A stretch of DNA of 5,548 bases from Bacillota bacterium (GTDB lineage Bacteria; Bacillota; Clostridia; Lachnospirales; Anaerotignaceae). Positions 1 to 5,457 of the stretch are shown piece by piece. The stretch's first letter is position 1, and the number at the start of each line of letters is the position of its first letter. Under the pieces are notes generated by a model that was not told the origin of the DNA, searched no databases, and was given only the letters and a program-made list of their open reading frames with translations. The position numbers were made by a program, and so were the translations under genes. The stretch lies in assembly GCA_017547125.1 (NCBI GenBank), contig JAFYQL010000162.1, positions 1-5,548 of the forward strand, given 5' to 3'.

Positions 1-1
1 A

Positions 2-1429
2 GAAAAACTCGAAAAACTTCAGAATGAAGGAAAAGATCCTTTCAAATTTGTAAAATACCCTGTAGATACACACTCACAGGAAATTAAAGATAACTTTGAA
101 GAAATGGAAGGCAAAGAAGTTGTTATCGGCGGCCGTATGATGGCTAAACGTGTAATGGGCAAAGCAAGCTTCTGCAACGTTCAGGACAGAGATGGCAACA
201 TTCAGTGCTATGTAAGCCGTAACGATATCGGTGAAGAAAGCTATGCAGACTTCAAAAAATACGATATCGGCGACATCGTAGGCATTAAGGGTATCGTTTT
301 CAGAACAAAAATGGGCGAAATCTCTGTTCATGCCAGCGAAGTAGTGCTTCTTTCAAAGAGCCTTCAGATTCTTCCAGAAAAATTCCACGGCCTTAAGGAT
401 CAGGAATTAAGATATCGTCAGAGATACGTTGACCTTATCGTAAACCCTGAAGTTAAGGAAGTATTTATGAAGAGAAGTGCTATCATCAGAGAAATCAGAA
501 ATATTCTCGATGAAAAAGGCTTCCTTGAAGTTGAAACACCAACACTCCAGACAATTCCTGGCGGTGCTTCAGCAAGACCATTCATCACACACCACAACGC
601 TCTTGATATAGATATGTATTGCCGTATCGCTCTTGAACTTCCGTTAAAACGTCTTATTGTTGGTGGTTTTGAAAGAGTATATGAAATCGGCCGTGTATTC
701 AGAAACGAAGGTATCGACATCAGACACAACCCTGAATTTACACTTATGGAACTCTATCAGGCTTACACAGACTACCACGGCATGATGGATATTACAGAAG
801 AACTTTTCAGAGAAGTTTGCAAGAGAGTTAATGGTACAACAACAGTAACATATGGCGGTCACGAAATTGAACTTGGCAAGCCATTTGCTCGTCTTACAAT
901 GACAGAAGCTGTTAAGATGTACAGCGGTGTTGACTTTGATGAAATTAAAGACACAGCAGAAGCAAAAGCTATCGCTAAAGAAAAACATGTTGAATTTGAA
1001 GAAAGACATGAAAAAGGCGATATCCTTGCACTTTTCTTTGATGAATTTGTTGAAAAGAACCTTATTCAGCCAACATTCATCATGGACTACCCTGTTGAAA
1101 TTTCTCCACTTACAAAGAGAAAACCAGACCAGCCACATCTTACAGAAAGATTTGAACTTTTCATCGTTGGTCGTGAATATGGTGACGCTTATTCAGAACT
1201 TAATGACCCAATCGACCAGAGAGCACGTTTTGACCACCAGGCTAAGATGCGTGAAATGGGCGACGACGAAGCAAACCTTATCGATGAAGACTTTATGTTA
1301 GCTATGGAATATGGTATGCCTCCAACAGGCGGTCTTGGTATCGGTATCGACAGAATGGTAATGCTCCTTACAGGTGCAGTATCAATCAGAGATGCTATCC
1401 TTTTCCCAACAATGAGACCACTTCAGTAA
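2..1429 (+). CDS. lysS: Lysyl-tRNA synthetase, class II (5'-truncated by window edge)
   Basis: This enzyme charges tRNA(Lys) with lysine using ATP, in the cytoplasm. The frame is open from base 2, before the first in-window ATG at base 104, and the upstream codons read as the usual LysS N-terminus (EKLEKLQNEGKDPF). The true start therefore lies just outside the window, and the 475 visible residues are close to the family's roughly 490-505. Visible residues about 39-115 form the OB-fold anticodon-binding domain. Class II motif 1 lies near residues 154-182, ending in FLEVETPTL. Motif 2 is at about 223-239 (FERVYEIGRVFRNEGID), carrying the FRxE signature. The lysine-specific stretch EISPLTKRKPD is followed by ELFIVGREYGDAYSELNDP. 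Motif 3 is at about 443-461 (GLGIGIDRMVMLLTG), and the protein ends in the typical SIRDAILFPTMRP. Leucine codons are almost all CTT, the style of a highly expressed gene, as in fhs. A strong terminator follows at once, so lysS ends its transcription unit. Confidence 0.97.
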   Translation, partial: EKLEKLQNEGKDPFKFVKYPVDTHSQEIKDNFEEMEGKEVVIGGRMMAKRVMGKASFCNVQDRDGNIQCYVSRNDIGEESYADFKKYDIGDIVGIKGIVFRTKMGEISVHASEVVLLSKSLQILPEKFHGLKDQELRYRQRYVDLIVNPEVKEVFMKRSAIIREIRNILDEKGFLEVETPTLQTIPGGASARPFITHHNALDIDMYCRIALELPLKRLIVGGFERVYEIGRVFRNEGIDIRHNPEFTLMELYQAYTDYHGMMDITEELFREVCKRVNGTTTVTYGGHEIELGKPFARLTMTEAVKMYSGVDFDEIKDTAEAKAIAKEKHVEFEERHEKGDILALFFDEFVEKNLIQPTFIMDYPVEISPLTKRKPDQPHLTERFELFIVGREYGDAYSELNDPIDQRARFDHQAKMREMGDDEANLIDEDFMLAMEYGMPPTGGLGIGIDRMVMLLTGAVSIRDAILFPTMRPLQ

Positions 1430-1434
1430 TTTAT

Positions 1435-1488
1435 AAAGACACTCGTTAGGAGCGGTTACGACACTGCTCCTAATAGGTGTCTTTTTTT
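1435..1488 (+). terminator. Intrinsic terminator of lysS
   Basis: A long hairpin starts 5 nt after the lysS stop. The outer arm AAAGACAC (1435-1442) pairs with GTGTCTTT (1477-1484). A three-position weak region with G-T pairs follows, then the inner arm TTAGGAGC (1446-1453) pairs with GCTCCTAA (1466-1473). The loop is 12 nt, and the 3' side runs into seven T residues (1482-1488). The geometry is that of a strong factor-independent terminator. Confidence 0.95.
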
Positions 1489-1509
1489 ATTTCCGTTTGG
1501 AGGTGTGTC

Positions 1510-1538
1510 TTTTCAAAATATTTCCAGCGTAATATAAT
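1510..1538 (+). promoter_or_regulatory. Putative sigma-A promoter of the HPP-like membrane protein gene
   Basis: A perfect -10 hexamer TATAAT lies at 1533-1538. It is preceded at 17 bp spacing by a 4-of-6 match to the -35 hexamer, TTTTCA (1510-1515). Transcription would start near 1545, giving a leader of about 37 nt before the ATG at 1582. The site lies after the lysS terminator, which supports independent transcription of the membrane protein gene. This is an inference from sequence match only. Confidence 0.6.
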
Positions 1539-1567
1539 GAAAATATATCTCAAGTTGGTGATGTTTT

Positions 1568-1574
1568 GGAGGGG
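1568..1574 (+). promoter_or_regulatory. Ribosome binding site fixing the start at 1582
   Basis: GGAGGGG lies 7 nt before ATG 1582. It singles out this ATG over the in-frame ATGs at 1537 and 1561 and over a GTG at 1477 that lies inside the lysS terminator stem. None of those has a well-spaced Shine-Dalgarno sequence. Confidence 0.85.
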
Positions 1575-1581
1575 AAGAGAC

Positions 1582-2499
1582 ATGAAAAAACAAGCCGTTA
1601 TCTATGCTATGGTTCTGTTTGTTGTGCTGATTATGATTGGTGCGGCAGAATTGCTGAACGAAAAAGAAATTATATTTCCGGAGATTACCGCCATTGCAGT
1701 TGGTGCTTTTATGGCGCCTAAATTTGCGTGGAAAACAAACCGAATCCGTATTCTGATTTTTATTATGATTTGTGCATTTGCGGGGGTTGGGATTGTTCTG
1801 TTTGTTCCCGGGCCGGTATGGATGCGTTTGACTTTGGCATATGGAATTGCGGAAGTGATATATCTTTTGTCCGGAACATCATTTGCACCTATGATTTCTG
1901 CTATAGCGTTGCCGGTGCTTCTTGGAACGGAAAGTCCGGTATATCTGATATCGGCATTCTGCCTTACAACCATCATACTTGTGCTTCATGTGGTACTTGA
2001 AAAGTCTGAAATAAAAGACCGGGTAAGTTTTACCCCTGTGAAAGCAGAAAAGCAGGACTGGTTTGATGCGGCTATTCGTCTTGGCTTGGTACTTGTTATT
2101 TCTCTTGCGGCAATTAATCTTGGCTGGAGATTTGCTGTTGCGCCTCCTTTGCTGGTTGCCTTTACTGAGTTTTCGAAAAGAACAAGCGGTGCAAGAAAAA
2201 TGCCGTTAAAGGTTGTTGCGGCTATTACATTGTGCGCTTTTGCGGGTGCGCTTTGCAGATACATAATTGTTATAAAATTTAATCTTCCGCTTACATTGGC
2301 AGCTGCGATTGCGACGGTTGGGATGATATTGATACTCAATGGGTTTAAGGCGTTTGTTCCGCCTGCGGGTGCGCTTTGTATCTTGCCGATGCTGATACCT
2401 GAAGCGGCGGTGATAAACTATCCTGTGCAGATTTTTGTGGGAGCATCGCTTTTTATGATACTATCTTTAACTGTATTTAAAGACAAAAAAGCAATCTGA
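1582..2499 (+). CDS. HPP-family-like integral membrane protein with two repeated halves, substrate unknown
   Basis: This 305-residue, very hydrophobic protein has about ten membrane segments and no cleavable signal peptide that I can see, so it belongs in the cytoplasmic membrane. The two halves look homologous with an offset of about 154-157 residues. FPEITAIAVGAF (32-43) aligns with VAPPLLVAFTEF (186-197). CAFAG at 64-68 recurs exactly at 218-222. SGTSFAPMISAIALPVLLG (97-115) aligns with NGFKAFVPPAGALCILPML (253-271). A hydrophilic linker of about 24 residues (139-162) separates them. The order within each half (FPP-like helix, AFAG-type helix, then an xPPAGA-type motif) resembles the HPP membrane domain, a family with a plant nitrite-transporter member. 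That assignment is my inference from motif order, and no substrate can be named. The start at 1582 is set by GGAGGGG. Leucine and alanine codons (TTG, CTG, GCG) differ sharply from lysS and fhs, suggesting low expression or a different history. It appears monocistronic. Confidence 0.85.
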   Translation: MKKQAVIYAMVLFVVLIMIGAAELLNEKEIIFPEITAIAVGAFMAPKFAWKTNRIRILIFIMICAFAGVGIVLFVPGPVWMRLTLAYGIAEVIYLLSGTSFAPMISAIALPVLLGTESPVYLISAFCLTTIILVLHVVLEKSEIKDRVSFTPVKAEKQDWFDAAIRLGLVLVISLAAINLGWRFAVAPPLLVAFTEFSKRTSGARKMPLKVVAAITLCAFAGALCRYIIVIKFNLPLTLAAAIATVGMILILNGFKAFVPPAGALCILPMLIPEAAVINYPVQIFVGASLFMILSLTVFKDKKAI

Positions 2500-2513
2500 T
2501 GATTGCTTTTTAT
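2486..2513 (+). terminator. Intrinsic terminator overlapping the end of the HPP-like gene
   Basis: An 11-bp perfect stem pairs AAAAAGCAATC (2486-2496) with GATTGCTTTTT (2501-2511) around a TGAT loop. The five T residues of the 3' arm are followed by AT, giving a U-rich tail. The TGA stop codon of the membrane protein sits in the loop, so the last codons form the ascending arm. Because the A-rich and T-rich arms are symmetrical, it could also work on the opposite strand. Confidence 0.85.
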
Positions 2514-2551
2514 TTCCTCAATAATATGTTTTGTGGTCGAGGGGATTGATG

Positions 2552-2581
2552 CATAACGTTCAAATGTGTTTAAACATTATG
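2552..2581 (+). repeat. Imperfect inverted repeat in the intergenic region
   Basis: CATAACGTT (2552-2560) and AACATTATG (2573-2581) are complementary at 8 of 9 positions across a 12-nt spacer. Within the right side lies the perfect 10-bp palindrome TGTTTAAACA (2567-2576). This could be a protein-binding operator or a weak RNA hairpin. AT-rich sequence makes chance matches fairly likely, and no T-run follows directly, so it is not a terminator. Confidence 0.4.
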
Positions 2582-2614
2582 TAATTAAAACGATTTTAAA
2601 CATATTCTGAACAT
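2569..2614 (+). repeat. Short direct repeats TTTAAACAT
   Basis: TTTAAACAT occurs at 2569-2577 and again at 2595-2603. A degenerate third copy, TCTGAACAT (7 of 9), lies at 2606-2614. The cluster is about 165-210 bp upstream of the predicted panB transcription start. Repeated sites at that distance could bind a regulator, but the region is strongly AT-rich, so this is only a candidate. Confidence 0.35.
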
Positions 2615-2662
2615 TTTTTGTTTTTATGACGGCTGAAAATATATTGAATACACGTTAATTTT

Positions 2663-2695
2663 GCACTAAAAACTATGGTTTTCAGTGCTTTTTTT
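2663..2695 (+). terminator. Free-standing intrinsic terminator upstream of panB
   Basis: GCACT (2663-2667) pairs with AGTGC (2684-2688), and AAAAC (2669-2673) pairs with GTTTT (2678-2682). There is one A-C mismatch between these helices and a TATG loop. Seven T residues (2689-2695) follow, and the minus strand has no matching T-run, so it acts on + strand transcripts. It lies about 150 nt beyond the terminator of the membrane protein gene, with no gene between them. It may be a backup terminator that insulates panB, or the 3' end of an unannotated small RNA. Confidence 0.85.
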
Positions 2696-2720
2696 AATTC
2701 TAAAACAGCATTTTTACTCA

Positions 2721-2745
2721 ATTTTTAAAAAGTTTATAAAAAATA
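2721..2745 (+). promoter_or_regulatory. AT-tract resembling an UP element
   Basis: An uninterrupted A/T stretch, broken by a single G, contains the palindrome TTTTTAAAAA (2722-2731). It lies immediately upstream of the -35 position of the panB promoter, where the RNA polymerase alpha subunits contact DNA. It would raise promoter strength. This is an inference from position and composition. Confidence 0.4.
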
Positions 2746-2774
2746 ATGATACTTGGCACATAAATTGCTATAAT
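2746..2774 (+). promoter_or_regulatory. Putative sigma-A promoter of panB with extended -10
   Basis: The -10 is a perfect TATAAT (2769-2774) preceded by TGC (2766-2768), which makes it an extended -10 element. At 17 bp spacing lies ATGATA (2746-2751), a 4-of-6 match to the -35 consensus. Transcription would begin near 2781, giving a leader of about 40 nt before the panB ATG. Confidence 0.7.
2753..2769 (+). promoter_or_regulatory. Sigma-54-like -24/-12 element overlapping the panB promoter
   Basis: TTGGCAC (2753-2759), 5 nt, then TTGCT (2765-2769) matches the sigma-54 consensus YTGGCACG-N4-TTGCW at every specified position except the G after GGCAC. The GG and GC pairs are exactly 10 nt apart, as that sigma factor requires. 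The predicted start would be near 2780, almost the same as for the sigma-A promoter. The TTGC half also serves as the extended -10 TG motif, so the match could be partly coincidental. No sigma-54 activator gene lies in this window. Confidence 0.4.
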
Positions 2775-2776
2775 AA

Positions 2777-2797
2777 ATGTCAGACAAATATGTCAGA
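2777..2797 (+). promoter_or_regulatory. Operator-like repeats at the panB transcription start
   Basis: ATGTCAGA occurs at 2777-2784 and again at 2790-2797, a 13-bp period. The first copy is part of a perfect odd-centred palindrome TGTC-A-GACA (2778-2786). The cluster covers the predicted start site, a classic position for a repressor. The binding protein is unknown, and this is a candidate from symmetry and position alone. Confidence 0.4.
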
Positions 2798-2804
2798 AAT
2801 CCAG

Positions 2805-2811
2805 AAGGGGG
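2805..2811 (+). promoter_or_regulatory. Ribosome binding site fixing the panB start at 2820
   Basis: AAGGGGG, one mismatch from AAGGAGG, lies 8 nt before ATG 2820. The frame stays open back to a GTG at 2685, but that codon lies inside the terminator hairpin and upstream of the promoter, so the longer form cannot be made from the predicted transcript. Confidence 0.88.
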
Positions 2812-2819
2812 ATTTTTAT

Positions 2820-3650
2820 ATGAAAAAGAAAGTTACTGTACCTGAAATAATTGCATCAAAAGGCGGAGAGAGAGTAATGACTATGATTACTTGCTACGAC
2901 TATACAAATGCTAAACTTGTTGACGAAAGTAATATAGATATGATTCTTGTTGGTGACTCAATGGGTATGACAATGCTTGGATATCCGGGCACTGTTGGTG
3001 TTACTGTTGATGACATTATTTATCACACAAAAACAGTTGTTAAAGGCGCTCCGAATACTTTTGTAGTTGGGGATATGCCTTTTGGCTCATACAACACAGA
3101 TGTTACAGATGCTATCAGAAATGCAAACAGAATTTTTGCAGAAGGCGGATGCGACTGTGTTAAACTTGAAGGCGGAAAAGACATGGCTCCTGTGATCAGA
3201 GCTATTGTTAAGGCCGGCATTCCTGTTTGTGCACACATCGGTCTTACACCGCAGACAGCATCAATGTTAGGCGGATTTAAAGTTCAGGGTAAGAGTTTTG
3301 AAGCAGCACAGCAGCTTCTTGATGATGCAAGAGCCGTGGAAGAAGCGGGAGCTTTTATGGTTGTTCTTGAGGGCATTCCAAAGATGGTTGCAGATGTTAT
3401 TACAGAAAAAATTTCAATTCCTACTATCGGCATTGGCGCAGGTGCGGGCTGCGATATGCAGGTGCTTGTTGCACAGGATATGCTTGGTATGAATGCGTGG
3501 GTGCCAAAGCTTGCGAAGAAATATGCAGACCTCAGAACAATTATTCTTGATGCATATAACGAATTTGTTAAGGAATCAAATGAAAGATCATTCCCTGACG
3601 TAGACCATCAGTACAACACAGTTATCGAAGGTATAGAAAATCTTAAATAA
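2820..3650 (+). CDS. panB: 3-methyl-2-oxobutanoate hydroxymethyltransferase (ketopantoate hydroxymethyltransferase)
   Basis: PanB transfers the one-carbon unit of 5,10-methylene-THF to 2-oxoisovalerate, giving ketopantoate, the first committed step to pantothenate and coenzyme A. It is a cytoplasmic Mg-dependent (beta/alpha)8 barrel. The 276 residues fit the family's usual 260-280. Metal-ligand aspartates are present at D46 (ILVGDSMGM) and D85 (VGDMPFGSY). K115 and E117 lie in VKLEGG, H139 in AHIGLTPQ, and E184, equivalent to the E. coli catalytic Glu181, in VLEGIP. IGIGAG is at 203-208. One oddity is CDMQVLV at 211-217, where the family normally has Gly after the Asp. No panC or panD is adjacent, unlike many panBCD clusters. 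Instead fhs follows 40 nt downstream, with no terminator between, so the two are probably co-transcribed from the promoter near 2770. The start is set by AAGGGGG at 2805. Confidence 0.96.
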   Translation: MKKKVTVPEIIASKGGERVMTMITCYDYTNAKLVDESNIDMILVGDSMGMTMLGYPGTVGVTVDDIIYHTKTVVKGAPNTFVVGDMPFGSYNTDVTDAIRNANRIFAEGGCDCVKLEGGKDMAPVIRAIVKAGIPVCAHIGLTPQTASMLGGFKVQGKSFEAAQQLLDDARAVEEAGAFMVVLEGIPKMVADVITEKISIPTIGIGAGAGCDMQVLVAQDMLGMNAWVPKLAKKYADLRTIILDAYNEFVKESNERSFPDVDHQYNTVIEGIENLK

Positions 3651-3690
3651 GCGGAAAAGTGCAGTGTAAAACTAAGAGGAGGAAAACACA

Positions 3691-5373
3691 ATGGCAGAAT
3701 TTTTAACAGACATTGAAATTGCTCAGAGAGCAGAGATGCAGGTAATCAACACAATCGCGGACAGCATTGAAATCCCTGACAAGTACGTAGAAAACTACGG
3801 CAAATACAAAGCAAAAATTGACTACAGATATTTACAGAACGAATTAAAGGATGCAGAAGACGGCAACCTTATCCTTGTAACAGCTATCAACCCAACACCA
3901 GCAGGTGAAGGTAAAACAACAACAACTATCGGTCTTGGTGATGCACTCAACAAGCTTGGCAAAAAAACAATCATTGCTGTAAGAGAACCATCACTTGGTC
4001 CTGTATTTGGTGTTAAAGGCGGCGCTGCAGGCGGCGGCTATGCACAGGTAGTTCCAATGGAAGACATCAACCTTCACTTCACAGGCGACTTCCACGCTAT
4101 CGGCGCAGCAAACAACCTTCTTGCTGCTATGCTTGACAACCACATTCACCAGGGCAATGCTCTTGATATTGACACAAAGAAAATTGTGTGGAGAAGAGTT
4201 GTTGACATGAACGACAGAAACCTCAGAAACATCACAAACGGTCTTGGCGGCAAAGGTGACGGTGTTACAAGACAGGACGGTTTTGATATCACAGTTGCTT
4301 CAGAAGTTATGGCTGCTTTCTGTCTTTCAAACGACATTATGGAACTTAAAGAAAAGCTTGCTAACATGGTTGTTGCTTACAACAGAAAAGGCGAACCTGT
4401 AACATGTGGTCAGCTTAACGCACAGGGTGCTATGGCAGCTCTTCTTAAAGATGCTCTTAAACCAAACCTTGTACAGACACTTGAAGGTACACCTGCATTT
4501 ATCCACGGTGGTCCTTTCGCAAATATCGCTCACGGCTGCAACAGCGTTATCGCTACAAAGATGGCATCAAAAATTGCTGACTATGTAGTAACAGAAGCTG
4601 GTTTCGGTGCTGACCTTGGTGCTGAAAAATTTATCGACATCAAATGCCGTAAGAGCGGTCTTAAACCAAAGGCAGTTGTTATTGTTGCAACAGTTAGAGC
4701 CCTTAAATACAACGGCGGTGTAGCAAAGGCTGACCTTAACAACGAAAACCTTGAAGCACTTGAAAAGGGTCTTCCAAACCTTCTTAAACACGTAGAAAAC
4801 GTAACAACAGTTTACGGTCTTCCATGCGTAGTTGCTATCAATGCATTCCCAACAGATACACAGGCTGAACTTGACCTTGTAAGAGCAAAATGCGGCGAAC
4901 TTGGTGTAAACGTAGCTCTTTCAGAAGTTTGGGCTAAAGGCGGCGAAGGCGGCGTAGAACTTGCGGAAGAAGTACTTAAGCTTGTTGAACTTAACAAAGA
5001 ACACACATATGTATACGACCTTGAGATGCCAATCAAGGAAAAGATTGAAGCTATCGCTAAGAGAGTATACGGTGCTGACGGTGTAGACTACTTACCAGCA
5101 GCAGACAAGCTTATTGCTGAATTTGAAAAGAACGGCTGGGGCAACTTCCCAATCTGTATGGCAAAAACACAGTACTCACTTACAGATGATCAGACAAAAC
5201 TTGGCAGACCAGAAGGCTTCAGAATTACTATCAGAGACCTTACTGTATCAGTAGGTGCAGGATTTATCGTAGCTTTAACAGGTACAATTATGAAGATGCC
5301 AGGTCTTCCAAAGGTTCCATCAGCTGAAAAAGTTGACGTGGATGTAGATGGTAAGATTTCAGGTTTATTCTAA
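3691..5373 (+). CDS. fhs: Formate-tetrahydrofolate ligase (10-formyl-THF synthetase)
   Basis: Fhs joins formate to tetrahydrofolate with ATP, giving 10-formyl-THF for purines, formyl-Met-tRNA and, in acetogens, the methyl branch of the Wood-Ljungdahl pathway. It is cytoplasmic and usually tetrameric. The 560 residues match the family length, and the protein is complete. The nucleotide-binding P-loop TPAGEGKTT is at 69-77. The first family signature, GVKGGAAGGGYAQ, starts at 107. FTGDFHAIGAANNL and the DMNDRNLRNI and GVTRQDGFDITVASE blocks follow. The second signature, VATVRALKYNGG, is at 332-343. The start follows GAGGAGG (3676-3682) with an 8-nt spacer. Leucine is almost always CTT, with no TTG or CTG that I could find, a highly expressed style matching lysS. 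The product 10-formyl-THF feeds FolD, whose gene comes next, and through it supplies the methylene-THF used by PanB upstream. Confidence 0.98.
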   Translation: MAEFLTDIEIAQRAEMQVINTIADSIEIPDKYVENYGKYKAKIDYRYLQNELKDAEDGNLILVTAINPTPAGEGKTTTTIGLGDALNKLGKKTIIAVREPSLGPVFGVKGGAAGGGYAQVVPMEDINLHFTGDFHAIGAANNLLAAMLDNHIHQGNALDIDTKKIVWRRVVDMNDRNLRNITNGLGGKGDGVTRQDGFDITVASEVMAAFCLSNDIMELKEKLANMVVAYNRKGEPVTCGQLNAQGAMAALLKDALKPNLVQTLEGTPAFIHGGPFANIAHGCNSVIATKMASKIADYVVTEAGFGADLGAEKFIDIKCRKSGLKPKAVVIVATVRALKYNGGVAKADLNNENLEALEKGLPNLLKHVENVTTVYGLPCVVAINAFPTDTQAELDLVRAKCGELGVNVALSEVWAKGGEGGVELAEEVLKLVELNKEHTYVYDLEMPIKEKIEAIAKRVYGADGVDYLPAADKLIAEFEKNGWGNFPICMAKTQYSLTDDQTKLGRPEGFRITIRDLTVSVGAGFIVALTGTIMKMPGLPKVPSAEKVDVDVDGKISGLF

Positions 5374-5404
5374 TTAATGAATGTACAGATGTGACTAACA
5401 GCAT

Positions 5405-5431
5405 AAGGTGCGAATGAATTCGCACCTTTTT
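5405..5431 (+). terminator. Intrinsic terminator between fhs and folD
   Basis: AAGGTGCGAA (5405-5414) pairs perfectly with TTCGCACCTT (5419-5428) around a TGAA loop. The 3' arm runs into a five-T tract (5427-5431). The T-run is short, so termination may be incomplete and leave read-through into folD, which starts 27 nt later. The core is also a near-perfect DNA palindrome, but the T-run favours terminator function. Confidence 0.85.
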
Positions 5432-5457
5432 GCCGATATATATTATGAGGTGACAAA

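Noticed and set aside
644..1138. A 164-codon open frame on the minus strand inside lysS.
   Set aside because: It lies wholly antisense to a strongly conserved gene, has low-complexity Phe/Cys-rich content from reverse-complemented GAA and GCA codons, and resembles no family. It is a shadow frame.
1499..1505. GGAGGTG, an excellent Shine-Dalgarno-like string between lysS and the membrane protein gene.
   Set aside because: No start codon at usable spacing opens a meaningful frame, and it precedes the predicted transcription start. I treat it as chance.
1477..1581. N-terminal extension of the membrane protein from a GTG at 1477.
   Set aside because: The GTG is inside the lysS terminator stem and upstream of the predicted promoter. 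ATG 1582 has a well-spaced GGAGGGG.
1602..1976. A 124-codon minus-strand frame under the membrane protein gene.
   Set aside because: Its Ile/Ala-rich content follows from the opposite strand's hydrophobic codons, with no recognisable motif. The + strand frame has a promoter, ribosome site and terminator.
2549..2584. An 11-codon mini-ORF (MHNVQMCLNIM) preceded by GAGGGG at 2539-2544.
   Set aside because: The spacer is only 4 nt, there is no clear promoter, and the codons show no attenuator-like run of one amino acid. A frame this short is expected by chance in 300 nt.
2685..2819. A 45-residue N-terminal extension of PanB.
   Set aside because: It would start at a GTG in a terminator stem and upstream of the panB promoter. 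The residues are not PanB-like, and the 276-residue form matches family length.
4146..5036. Several 60-75 codon frames on both strands inside fhs.
   Set aside because: All overlap the conserved fhs reading frame without their own signals or recognisable motifs.
5419..5446. Possible folD promoter, TTCGCA with a 16-bp spacer to TATTAT.
   Set aside because: The start point would fall at about 5453, after the Shine-Dalgarno at 5447-5452, so the transcript would lack its ribosome site. The -35 also lies in the terminator arm.
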